A stretch of 24,856 bases of DNA from Chrysophaeum taylorii (taxonomy: Eukaryota > Sar > Pelagophyceae > Pelagomonadales > Pelagomonadaceae), in NCBI GenBank assembly GCA_029834535.1, contig JAQMWT010000540.1, positions 1 to 24,856 of the forward strand, given 5' to 3'. Positions 8,378-16,676 of the stretch are shown piece after piece; the first letter of the stretch is position 1; every line of letters begins with the position of its first letter. The translations under genes and the position numbers were made by a program. Below the pieces are notes generated by a model. It saw nothing but the letters and a program-made list of their open reading frames with translations, was not told the origin of the DNA and made no database searches.

Positions 8378-8648
8378 CTAACTAACTAACTTCAGACCTC
8401 TCCCGAGCATGGGAGCCAGGCCGGACCGACAGGAGCCAGTCCGGAATCACGGGCCTGTAGACGAGGAGCGCCGAAAAAAAAGGTCGGTCGGCGGAGAGTG
8501 ACCATCAATCTTGTCGCCATGCGACGAGGAGACCGCGATGTGACTGACAACCAACTCGTCGATAACTTTCCGTCTTCGCCCCCCGGCCATACCCCGTCCC
8601 ACTGCGAACGTTCCGGCTGCCAACCGGCCCGCCCGGGAGGCGAATAGG
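8377..8648 (-). mobile_element. LINE 3' end L2
   Basis: A 5'-truncated, non-coding LINE 3' region. The plus-strand CTAACTAACTAACTTCAG is the tail; then come the shared 3' hairpin, GCCAGTCCGGAATCACGGG, and about 200 bp ending in GGAGGCGAATAGGTGC. It is nearly identical to L3 and L4. It sits directly on the truncated right end of Helitron copy D. No target-site duplication is evident. Confidence 0.75.
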
Positions 8649-9745
8649 TGCGAGGATATATAAAATACATATTCACGAAGCGCCGGCTTCCCGGCTTGGG
8701 GCCGTTGAAGAAGGTGGCGCGGCGCTGATTCGAACCGTCACCGTAGGAAACGAAGATCCAGCCCCTGTAGCAGCCCGCGACCGTCCTCGGATACCGCCTC
8801 GATGGTGATCCAGTAGCAACCGGGACAACTCCCCCGAGAGAACCGAACCTCGACGCTTGACCCAAAACCAAAGAACCGGTGCCGATTCTCGGGTCCTTGA
8901 CCCGGGGGGTACCAGCGAACGACGAGGCTCTCGATGTTCGCCTCGAGGAGGACGTTCTACAGAGTCGCTCGGGAGCTGCTGCGTCCGGGTCCAACCTTCC
9001 GAAGAGAGCACGCTCGTCGACGACGACAGCTTTGACTTTCATGGCCTCCAGGGCTTTCACCTGGCGCTCAGAAGAGGGCCTTCTCGACGACGGACGCGGC
9101 GATGGTGCTCCATTATCGCCGCCTCCCGGTCCGCGTGGTTCTGCCGACTACGACAAACCGCCTTTGTCAATCCTCGTACGTCGTCGCTGAGCGCGGCGAG
9201 GCGTCCTCCATCAACTCGTCCTTCGACCTGGCGCTCGAGCGCAAAGGCGCGGTCAAAGTCCCGTTCTTACGAGAGAGACGACGGTCATCTTGAACAAGGC
9301 CGGTCTCTGGATCATTGGCGTCGGTCGGTCCGAACGGCCCGCGATCGCGGATCGTCGACGGACAGCTTCGCCGATCCAGACCTCGAGGAACAGGGGTGGC
9401 GAAGGACCAGTCGCGGACTATAGATTCCGAAGGATGCGCTCGAGGACCGTCGCAACGATTCTGACGAATTTGACGAACGAAAGACCTGGAGCAATCTCTG
9501 ACTCGGGTCGCCGAACAGGCTGGCGATCGCCTTGGCCTCGCCGGCCGCGCTCTGGTCGGAGACTCCGTCTCGTCGCCGCCGCGTTCGACGACGCGATGAA
9601 TCTTTGCCGTCGAGCGAGCGAGCACCATAACCCAGAGGTCGTTCGATCGAAACGAACACCAGCTACCATGTGACAACTGGAATGGGGCGTTACTAAGAGA
9701 ATGACGTAGGGATACTACTGGATACGTGGTGCAGGGGTAAGTGTC
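8649..9745. other. GC-rich segment, no confident gene
   Basis: Open frames exist on both strands because of high GC, but none has recognisable motifs over its length. On the minus strand around 9060-9260 a charged, helix-prone stretch (ERDFDRAFALERQVEGR, then RLAALSDDVRGL) looks like part of a coiled-coil protein; it is bounded by stops. A TATA-like GGATATATAAAATAC lies near 8652. It may be a decayed host gene. Confidence 0.3.
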
Positions 9746-9751
9746 ATAGCT

Positions 9752-9856
9752 TCCTCACACAGGTGCTGGAAAAGAAAGAAAAGGAAAAAGGGGGAAGTGA
9801 GGTCCTCACACAGGTGCTGGAAAAGAAAGAAAAGGAGAAAAAAGGGGTAAGTGAGA
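9752..9856. repeat. 51-bp purine-rich tandem repeat (2 units)
   Basis: Two units begin with TCCTCACACAGGTGCTGG (9752 and 9803, period 51) and continue as AAAAGAAAGAAAAGG followed by a G run and AAGTGAG. Each unit has strongly asymmetric purine content. No gene is visible in it. Confidence 0.75.
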
Positions 9857-9879
9857 CGCTCACACCTACGTCGTCGCCG

Positions 9880-10540
9880 TAGCCCAGCGCGAGGGCGATC
9901 TCGCCAAGGACGCCCATCTCGGAGCGCAGGTCGCGAACGGAGCGGTAGGACAGGATTTCCATCGCTCGCCCGCTCCGGCGACCGAGGCCAGGACCTCGGG
10001 AATTTGCGCAACCCTCGAGGCGAGCAGCTTCATAATCAGCTTCGACGTGCGACCAGGGGTGACGTCCTGCTGGGCGCGGCTGCCCGAGGCTGAAGAGAGG
10101 GCACACCGCGCCCGGCCCAATGTGTTGGCGATCCCCCACTCGCGGTGGCGAACTTGGAGGAGAGCCTACGCCTTGAAATTTTTGGCCAAGACGCCGGTTT
10201 TTGGGGAGTTCGTAGCACGGCGCGCTGGGGGCGTCACCGAAGGCACCAAAGGCACGACGAGGCCAGAAACGGCGCCGCAGCTACCTAGCCGCTGCAGCTC
10301 GACGACCTGAGGGCTTGATGGTGGCAACGCGGTCGAGGTATTCGTCGTGGACTCGCGCGCCAATCAACAGATATTCCAAGGGCGGTACAGAACAAGCCCC
10401 AGGCGAGCATATCAAAGTCAGTTTTGAGAGCGCAGCGAGAAGTGTCGCGCGCGACGCTACGTCGGGCGAGGTTGCCTTGAAATCTGGACAGCAGGAGCGA
10501 CGACGAAGAATCCGGCGTTACGCGGCGGCCGAGCGAATCG
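9880..10540 (-). pseudogene. Diverged E2-type nuclease-like C-terminus, inverted
   Basis: Minus-strand fragments align in order with the E2 protein but in changing frames: GNLARRSVARD (E2 has GNLARRQVVPD; 10459-10490), DMLAWGLFCTA (E2 DIKTLAWGSLYTA), a VHDEYLDRVA stretch, FGAFGDAPSA (E2 FGAFGEASAA), then GIANTLGRARCAL (E2 GIANALGRARCAL; about 10099-10140) and QQDVTPGRTS. The putative PD and DxK residues are not kept. This is an older, independently decayed relative on the opposite strand from all other E2 copies. Its final part diverges completely from E2. Confidence 0.6.
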
Positions 10541-11040
10541 CCGTGCCGGGTTAGTCCGCGCGCGAGGCGGATCTGACAGCGGGCGTAGTCGAAAACGGCG
10601 CAGGAGGGCCGCAGCGGCTGGGGTCGTTGCGGGTCGGCGCCGCCGAGTGCCGCGGCGACAAAGTTGAGGACGGCGCAAGCGCGCTCGAGGCAACAGTAGT
10701 AGTCAATTCCAACGGAGCGATCGCGGGCCAACGAGTAGTAGATACACAACGAGGCCTTCGGCGCCGCCGTTCCTGCGCAGCAGCACGGTGATCGAGGAGA
10801 CCCGTGCGCCGGACAGAACGCCACGCGCGCATCGAGGCCGAGCTCCTCTCGGGATATCGCGAGCATACTGCAGAAGTGTGAGATGACGCCGTGCGAGGCG
10901 TCGCGCGTCGCCAAGCAACAATACGGTGGCGGGTTTACGAGTTGCATCGCCTCGCTGAGAGACGGTGGGGACGAGAGCCGGTCGGGCTTGGCACCCACGT
11001 ATAAGGTTGCTTGACCACGAAGCAGGAAAAGGCTCGCAGC
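10541..11040 (-). CDS. Unrecognised Cys-rich ORF segment, weak BRO1-like look
   Basis: Open minus-strand frame that continues into the E2-like remnant at its C-terminal end. The unique part includes LSEAMQLVNPPPYCC, DASHGVISHFCSMLAISREELGLD and YYCCLERACAVLNFVAAALGG. The last two faintly recall the helical BRO1 domain (an Ala/Leu-rich helix with E.A.VLFN, preceded by a Y...L..L segment). That domain is found in ESCRT-associated proteins. This is a guess from pattern, not an identification. Upstream patches in other frames (GVDLLDMVDALSALLRLG near 11090; GRRFCRVLGDFRSDEAS near 11270) suggest a larger frameshifted gene. Confidence 0.3.
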
Positions 11041-11404
11041 TGAGTACGGACAAGTTTGTCCACGACGGTCCGAGGCGCAGCAGCGCGCTTAGCGCGTCAA
11101 CCATATCGAGGAGGTCAACGCCCAGCGGCGGAAGCCGCGAAGCGGTCCGAAGGTTGAACGAGCGTCGTCATCATCGGAAGTGGCTTCTTCGTGCCACGAA
11201 AAAGACGCGTCGGCCGTAAGGCGATAGATAGGTGAAGGAGACGCCTCGTCGGAGCGGAAATCGCCGAGGACACGACAAAAGCGACGGCCCGCGACCGCGA
11301 GGGTGTCGCGTCATCGTCGACTGTGGCTAAAAAAAGGGAATGCGCGTAGAGGAGGAGTGTCTGGCGAGGATACGCGAGCGAAGTACCTGAGATTATTAAA
11401 ATCA
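11041..11404 (-). other. Coding-like patches in shifting frames below the AAA+ gene
   Basis: An open stretch on the minus strand at 11089-11310 reads RDTLAVAGRRFCRVLGDFRS and continues with an acidic EEATSDDDDARS segment to RGFRRW; another frame holds DLLDMVDALSALLRL. The composition looks coding, but stops and frame changes break it. It could be the decayed 5' part of the ORF at 10541-11040, or exons separated by short introns; I cannot decide from one genome. Confidence 0.3.
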
Positions 11405-12379
11405 TCATGGAGGCGGCGGCACACGAAAGCTAAGCCTCGTGCCGAGCCTACCCGGCCTCAGGAGGGCTTCGTCGAGGGCTCCGAGGCGCGGTACGGCCGC
11501 GACGACAACAAAGTCGCCGTCGCACATTTCCACCAACAGAGTTCCGACAGCGCGGTCCAAGGAACCCTCGACCGTCGTGTCGTTGCCTCGCGGCGCCCCG
11601 ATCACCTCGAGATTGTCCATCAGAACCACGCAGCGCGTCTGCCTCGCCGTCCGAAACGCGGCCGCGATCGCTTTCTCGGTCGCTCCTAATTTCGGTCTCA
11701 ACAGCTCAAAAACGTTCAGCTCCAAAACCTCCAAGCCCGCCGCGTGCGCTTCGCGCGCCACCCATCTCAGAGCCAGCGTCTTGCCACTGCCCGTAGGGCC
11801 GTAGCAGACGCAGTGCTCGCCGCGGACGACGACCGCTTCACGAAGCGCGTAAAGCGTTTCTGGATTGCCTACTCTACCGACCTCCGGAAAATCCCGGAGC
11901 CAGGTGCCCTCCAATGCTGTCCGCACGGGGACGCGGCCCGCCGCCAGACATTCGCACTCGGCGAGCGTATAGCCGCGCGACGCGCTCAGGAGATTTGGCG
12001 GAAGAATCGCCGATCTCGCGGTTTCGTCGAGGGCAGAAATTTCCAACCGCAACCCAAACCGCGACGACAACCGCACATCTTCGCGCGACAAAACGAGCGT
12101 GAAAGCGCGCGTCCGGTCGACCTCCCGTAGCCAGATCGCGCGCTCGCGGCCGTTTAATAACTCCACATCAACAATCACGAGAGGCGACCTGTATTTGAGG
12201 GACTGCGTTGACAGCCACTGCGTCGGCCACGCGAGCTCCGCTGACAACCAAACCCCGAGCCGCGTCTTCCCAGTCCCCGCGCGCCCGACGATAACAGCTC
12301 CCTTCACAACCCCCGCCCGCGCGGCCCGCAACACCAGCTCCCCAATCGCTTCGAGGCGTGGCGGCGGTGGAGAGACCAT
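11405..12379 (-). CDS. Tandem AAA+ ATPase (CDC48/AFG2/PEX1-like), compact D1, short D2
   Basis: Single uninterrupted ORF of 324 codons from the ATG at 12379. There are two P-loops: GRAGTGKT at residues 32-39 and GPTGSGKT at 194-201. D2 shows the type II AAA pattern: pore-region FELLRPKLGATEKAI (224-238), Walker B VVLMDN (251-256), a sensor-1-like VVVAAVPRL, and the arginine-finger region DEALLRPGRLGTRLSF (303-318). In AAA proteins these couple ATP hydrolysis to protein remodelling or unfolding. Oddities: the Walker B glutamate is Asn256, D1 is shrunk with VIVDVELL in the Walker B place, and the protein ends right after the SRH without the D2 helical lid. It may be a divergent or decaying SPATA5/PEX1-type paralogue. 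The family is confident; the exact orthologue is not. Confidence 0.75.
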   Translation of the reverse strand: MVSPPPPRLEAIGELVLRAARAGVVKGAVIVGRAGTGKTRLGVWLSAELAWPTQWLSTQSLKYRSPLVIVDVELLNGRERAIWLREVDRTRAFTLVLSREDVRLSSRFGLRLEISALDETARSAILPPNLLSASRGYTLAECECLAAGRVPVRTALEGTWLRDFPEVGRVGNPETLYALREAVVVRGEHCVCYGPTGSGKTLALRWVAREAHAAGLEVLELNVFELLRPKLGATEKAIAAAFRTARQTRCVVLMDNLEVIGAPRGNDTTVEGSLDRAVGTLLVEMCDGDFVVVAAVPRLGALDEALLRPGRLGTRLSFRVPPPP

Positions 12380-13140
12380 AATTATTATGCTTACCCTAAT
12401 GTATTATGCTTCTGAATTTCGGGCTATCCGGTGTCCGTCCGTTGTTATCTCTCATGCTTACCAATGATGGCCAAGGTCGTCTTGCGACTCTCGATTCTCG
12501 ACTCTCGACTCTCGATGCGATGCGATGCGATGCCGCCGTGGAGTTTTTTTCTTCTTCTTCTTTTTCCGGTTTTGAGCAACCAGGGCTTGGGGCGACGACC
12601 AAAGCCGTCATCTTCTTCGCGAGTAGAAGGAAGACCAGCTCTCAAGCTTTTACGATCTGCAGGCAGTTTGATCCGAGCACGTCGTCGTGTGGCGACATGC
12701 TCATATGCTGCTGCACGTTCTCATGATATCATTGCTGCAAATTGTTGAGCATCGGAGACGAGCCAGCTCCCAAACAGACTCCGCGGGCGTCTGCATCCGC
12801 TGGCTATCCGCCCCCCCCTTGGATCCGCGTCGGGATGTCGCAGATTCGTACTCGCGATCTTCTTCGGTCTTGCGTATGACTCCCCTGATCGTCGAGGGAC
12901 GCTCGATTGCGCTCGACAGATGATCCGTCTCCGCTCTTCTTTCTTGGCTTGGAGACATATTAGAGCGAATACAAAAAAAAAATTATTTTCGTCACGAAAA
13001 TCAAACCGCTTTCGCGACATTGCGCGATGCTAGCCGTCCGTTGCCAACGGATATTTCACAGATGATGAGAACGCTTCAGATCAGAACCTGCGGACGGACG
13101 GACGGACGGACGGACGGCTGTCTGTGGAAGAACCTGACTT
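12380..13140. other. Non-coding stretch with simple repeats
   Basis: No convincing gene. Simple repeats include (TCGACTC)n-like sequence at 12486-12514, (GATGC)n at 12514-12532 and (CGGA)n at 13091-13117. The AAA+ gene starts at its low-coordinate edge, so any promoter of that gene would lie in the first few hundred bases; no clear element was recognised. Confidence 0.5.
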
Positions 13141-13147
13141 TAACTCA

Positions 13148-13200
13148 GACAATCCTTCATGCTCACCACACACACCCCCCTCTTAGCAGTCGACATTTAA
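13148..13200 (+). mobile_element. Short E2 3' end split by LINE L3
   Basis: ATCCTTCATGCTCACCACAC through CTCTTAGCAGTCGACATTTAA is the E2 3' UTR. It is interrupted after GCAGTCGACATTTAA (13186-13200) by LINE L3; the same 15 bases recur at 13564-13578 and the E2 tail AGACAGACAA resumes there. Confidence 0.75.
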
Positions 13201-13563
13201 CTAACTAACTAACTTCAGACCTCTCCCGAGCATGGGAGCCAGGCCGGAACGACAGGTGCCAGTCCGGAATCACGGGCCTGTAGACGAGGAGCGCCGAAAG
13301 GTCGGTCGGCGGAGAGTGACCATCAAGCTTGTCGCCATGCGACGAGGAGACCGCGATGTGACTGACAACCAACTCGTCGATAACCTTCCGTCTGCGCCCC
13401 CCGGCCATACCCCGTCCCACTGCGAACGTTCCGGCTGCCAACCGGCCCGCCCGGGAGGCGAATAGGTGCCAACCTACGCCGGGAGGGCGGATGCCCTCGC
13501 AAGGCTCAGGTGCCAACCTACGCCGGGAGGGCGGATGCCCTCGCAAGGCTCAGGATTCATGAG
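13201..13563 (-). mobile_element. LINE 3' end L3 with 15-bp target-site duplication
   Basis: Nearly identical to L2 and L4 over the shared region, then extends 5' (higher coordinates) into a 44-bp unit present twice (13464-13507, 13508-13551; AGGTGCCAACCTACGCC start). The perfect direct repeat GCAGTCGACATTTAA flanks it (13186-13200 and 13564-13578), the expected footprint of target-primed reverse transcription. The GTTA tail (seen as CTAACTAACTAAC) adjoins the left copy. Confidence 0.85.
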
Positions 13564-13578
13564 GCAGTCGACATTTAA

Positions 13579-14090
13579 AGACAGACAACCCGAAACATTC
13601 ACCTCGAAAAAAAAAGACAAAAAGGCCGGCGTCGTCTCCGCCGACAAGAGGGATACGCGCGGCGATGAGGCTGCGATTGCGGCGAAGATCGCTGAAGGCT
13701 GCGGCAACATCGCGAGCGAACGTCTTGCGGTCGCGACTGTCGCGTCTCGACGCGACAGTTCGCGTTCTATTTTTTTTACCGCGGCGCACTCCTATTACCT
13801 CCGCGTCCATCATTATGTTTTTCCCTCTCAACGCAATCCTGCAATGCGATGGGATGGACGCTGGCCGTCAGGCAACCACAGGCACCAGGCGACCGTCTTT
13901 GACGCGGCGATCCTCGCAGCGTTGCGCGCGTCAAGAAACCCTCGAAAATCTCGGACCTTTAAAAATCCCGCGAAATTTCGGCGAAAATCGAAAATGAATC
14001 TGCTGACATAGTATCGTTGATGTCTACAGAATCGTCGCGCAACAAATAATCGGGCAGTACATGAAAAAAAAAAAAAAGTCTTCACCATCC
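13579..14090. other. Unassigned segment
   Basis: ORFs of 90-180 codons occur on both strands but show no recognisable domain. The plus-strand reading RDTRGDEAAIAAKIAEG and the minus-strand FDFRRNFAGFLKVRDFRGF are the most coding-like patches. A 14-base poly-A tract lies near 14062. No gene called. Confidence 0.3.
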
Positions 14091-14094
14091 ACAA

Positions 14095-14312
14095 TCCACA
14101 ATAATTAATTGGGAATGTCAGTCACGCCAGATCAACGGAACTCTACTTTCTGTTCGAAGCCCTATGTATGCTCGAAACGGGCCGACAAAATCTGCGTTTT
14201 CTAACTTTCTGTTCGAACGAGCATGTATGCTCATTTTGTAAAACCCACCTAATACTTTCTGTTCGAAGCCCTATGTATGCTCGAAACGGCCCGACAAAAT
14301 CTGCGTTTTGTA
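14095..14312. repeat. ACTTTCTGTTCGAA repeat cluster with palindromes
   Basis: Three units start at about 14145, 14203 and 14254, each beginning ACTTTCTGTTCGAA and continuing through an ATGTATGCTC segment; units 1 and 3 also carry CGAAACGG and CTGCGTTTT. The middle unit has GAGCATGTATGCTC (14219-14232), inverted arms of six bases around GT. The cluster starts in AATAATTAATTGGGA. The same sequence recurs at 16460-16640 in a different arrangement, so this is a dispersed repeat, possibly a small non-autonomous element. Confidence 0.65.
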
Positions 14313-14405
14313 AAGTCAAAACTTTGTAAAGTCAAATCAAAACTTTGCTATTTGCTACACAAACCCTCGGCCGATCTTTTTGAAGGTTGAAGGTCGACGA
14401 CGGCG

Positions 14406-14771
14406 ATGGAGCCTTCGCCCGCCAAACGGGACGACGCGCTCGAGCCAGGGACGCGAGCCTCGACGCCGGCATGGCATGCCGGCTGGCTCCCTCTTATCTT
14501 TCGGGGTTCTTTCGGGGTTCTGGCGCGCGCAAAAATGCGACGCGATTTCGCCTTTTTTGCGCGCGAACTCTTCGGTACGCGCGCGATGCGTGCCGCCGTC
14601 TTCGTCGCCGCGGAGACCGGCCACCGAAATCGACAACGGCTTGCCGCGCTCGCGTCTGCGGTCAAAGCCCGCTTCCACGGCTACGACTCGCTCTTCCGAC
14701 GGGCCGTCCTCGAGAACGCGCGCGACCGAACGAGACGCGACCGTCGACTCGGTGGATCGACAACCGTTTAA
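14406..14771 (+). CDS. Hypothetical Arg/Ala-rich ORF
   Basis: ORF of 121 codons. Its second half is helix-prone and coding-like: MRRDFAFFARELFGTRAM, AVFVAAETGHRNRQRLAALA and FHGYDSLFRRAVLENARD. The DNA is strongly GC-rich and the overlapping frames are also open, so ORF length alone is weak support. The MRAAVFVAA start segment (14586) recurs in the tandem repeats downstream. No domain recognised. Confidence 0.3.
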   Translation: MEPSPAKRDDALEPGTRASTPAWHAGWLPLIFRGSFGVLARAKMRRDFAFFARELFGTRAMRAAVFVAAETGHRNRQRLAALASAVKARFHGYDSLFRRAVLENARDRTRRDRRLGGSTTV

Positions 14772-14772
14772 C

Positions 14773-15165
14773 CTTCGTTACGATGCGTGCCGGCGGCTTC
14801 GTCGCCGCGAGCGGCCACCGCCGTCGCGACCGCGGACTCGGACTCGCCCGCGGGTTGACGTCCAGTCGACCAACCCGAAAATAAACTCCGCGGCTCGCTC
14901 GACGGGCGGCGCACCGCGCCGCCGGGCAGCGCTTCGATACGATGCGTGTCGGCGTCTTCGTCGCCGCCGTCGCGACCGCGGGTTGACGTCCAGTCGACCA
15001 ACCCAAAATAAAAACTCGACGGCGCGTCGAGCTCGACGCGTGCGCCAGCGCTTCGATACGATGCGTGCCGGCGTCTTCGTCGCCGCTGCGAGCGGCCACC
15101 GCCGTCCCGACCGCGGCCTCGGACTCTCCCCCGCGGGCGACAACGGCTCGCCGTAAAGTCGCGGC
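14773..15165. repeat. GC-rich tandem repeat, three variable units
   Basis: Units begin with CTTCG(A/T)TACGATGCGTG at 14773, 14932 and 15051. Each has GGCGTCTTCGTCGCCGC near its start, and two carry TTGACGTCCAGTCGACCAACCC. Spacing is 159 and 119 bp, so the units differ by internal deletion. A related GATGCGTGCCG start lies at 14585. On the plus strand each unit can be read as M-R-(A/V)-G-(G/V)-F-V-A-A, which suggests duplication of a coding segment. Confidence 0.6.
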
Positions 15166-15941
15166 CGGCGTCGACGAAGGCCGCGACGACGTCGCCGGCG
15201 CGACGAGTCTTCGAGCTCGACGCGTCTGCTACCGCGATTTCGGCTTGGTCGACGGTGGTCGCGCGACGTCCTGGGACTCGCCGCCTCCGCTTTGCCTTCT
15301 ACGACAGACGCCCCGTCGTCGCCGCGACCGGTGCGCCTACGCGCCGACGAGCCGCCCGCGCGCGTCCACGACGACCGCCCGTGGCCGCGGTCTGGCCATC
15401 GCCGAGGGAACGGAGCCCGCATCCACCGCCACGCCTCGCTCTTCGCGCGGGTCGTCCTCGACCCGAACCCCGCTCGACCGTCGACCGCGACGGGACGTCC
15501 GCTATCTACGTCTAGACCATCGGCCACCGTCGGCCACACGGATAAATCTCCGTCGTGCTCCTTCGAAACCCACGCCCTGTCAACTCCAACGGTGCGCGCT
15601 CCATTCTCCACCGCCTCATCCCTGTCTACCTCCTCCAACTCGCACCATGGATTTGAATAAAAGACTACTACACCCTTTATTCCCAAGGCCGAAAACTCCC
15701 CAATGGGGAGTCCGCCTCCTCCACCCCGAGCCTGTTGTCTCCTCCCACAGGATCCCACGGTAAAGAAAGAGAATAAAACGGGCGTGTGGTCGGCGGCCAC
15801 GTCCACCGCGTCGCGGCACGCAAAGCCGAAAATAACACACGCATAAGCCTTACCGCAGAAGCCACACGCTCTACCATAAACCCTTATAACGGATCTCAAC
15901 ATGTTCAAGAACCGAAAATGACCAAAAAAAACCGTTGCCAC
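15166..15941 (-). other. GC-rich region open on both strands, no confident gene
   Basis: The minus strand is open from 15941 across the tandem repeats (387 codons), and plus-strand frames of 86-232 codons overlap it. The N-terminal part of the minus reading (MATVFFGHFRFLNMLRS, FCGKAYACVIFGFACRD) is not GC-driven and might be real. The rest is Arg/Pro/Ala-rich low complexity. No family recognised. Confidence 0.25.
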
Positions 15942-15984
15942 GGCGTGCGACGGCGTTTTTGGTCGGCACCCGCGTCCGTGCGCG

Positions 15985-16103
15985 GCAGCAGAGGCCCGGG
16001 GGGCCTTGGGGGCGTGGGGGGTCCGGGGGTGTCCCCCGGCGGGGGGTTTGGGGGGCAGAGCCCCCCAATTCTCGGGGGGTTCGGGGGGCTTGCCCCCCGA
16101 GAA
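15985..16103. repeat. G-run block with nested palindromes
   Basis: Many runs of four to seven G, with self-complementary pieces: GGGGGGCAGAGCCCCCC, GGGGGTGTCCCCC, and TCGGGGGGCTTGCCCCCCGA. These can form hairpins or G-quadruplexes. The block ends exactly where LINE L4's tail begins. No coding potential seen. Confidence 0.7.
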
Positions 16104-16105
16104 AA

Positions 16106-16400
16106 ACTAACTAACTAACTAACTTCAGACCTCTCCCGAGCATGGGAGCCAGGCCGGAACGACAGGTGCCAGTCCGGAATCACGGGCCTGTAGACGAGGA
16201 GCGCCGAAAAAAAAGGTCGGTCGGCGGAGAGTGACCATCAAGCTTGTCGCCATGCGACGAGGAGACCGCGATGTGACTGACAACCAACTCGTCGATAACC
16301 TTCCGTCTTCGCCCCCCGGCCATACCCGGTCCCACTGCGAACGTTCCGGCTGCCAACCGGCCCGCCCGGGAGGCGAATAGGTGCCAACCTACGCCGGGAA
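16106..16400 (-). mobile_element. LINE 3' end L4
   Basis: Starts with the CTAACTAACTAACTAAC tail and shares the L2/L3 sequence up to GGCGAATAGGTGCC, then 20 bp more (AACCTACGCCGGGA). Non-coding. It is followed by two copies of AAAAAAACCCGACTTGG (about 16404 and 16440). No clear target-site duplication is visible. Confidence 0.75.
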
Positions 16401-16459
16401 AAAGGCCGAAAAAAACCCGACTTGGCCTTACTAGTCCACAAAAAAACCCGACTTGGCAC

Positions 16460-16640
16460 ACAATAATTAATTGGGAGATGTCAGTCCGTCAGTCACGACA
16501 CATGAACGGAACTCTACTTTCTGTTCTTTTGAGCATGTATGCTCGAAACGGGCCGACAAAATCTGCGTTTTGTGAAGCCGATTTATTTCAAAACGCTTCA
16601 CCTCCAGCCTACTTTCTGTTCTTTGCTAAATGTATGAGCC
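16460..16640. repeat. Second copy of the ACTTTCTGTTC repeat
   Basis: Begins ACAATAATTAATTGGGAGATG and contains ACTTTCTGTTC at 16515 and 16611, GAGCATGTATGCTC at 16531-16544 and ACAAAATCTGCGTTTTG. It matches the cluster at 14095-14312 with insertions and deletions. Confidence 0.6.
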
Positions 16641-16676
16641 AAACGTTACCGAACCTAAAAAGCCGGTCTTTAAAGG

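Noticed and set aside
8857..9423. 188-codon plus-strand ORF
   Set aside because: Low complexity, no motif, overlapped by open frames on both strands.
9744..10139. Splice-like CAGGTGCTGG and GGTAAGTG motifs in the 51-bp purine repeat as introns
   Set aside because: Exon frames on either side do not join into a recognisable protein.
14778..15941. 387-codon minus-strand ORF as a confident gene
   Set aside because: Arg/Pro-rich low-complexity reading over tandem repeats, with plus-strand frames equally open; only the first ~60 residues look non-random.
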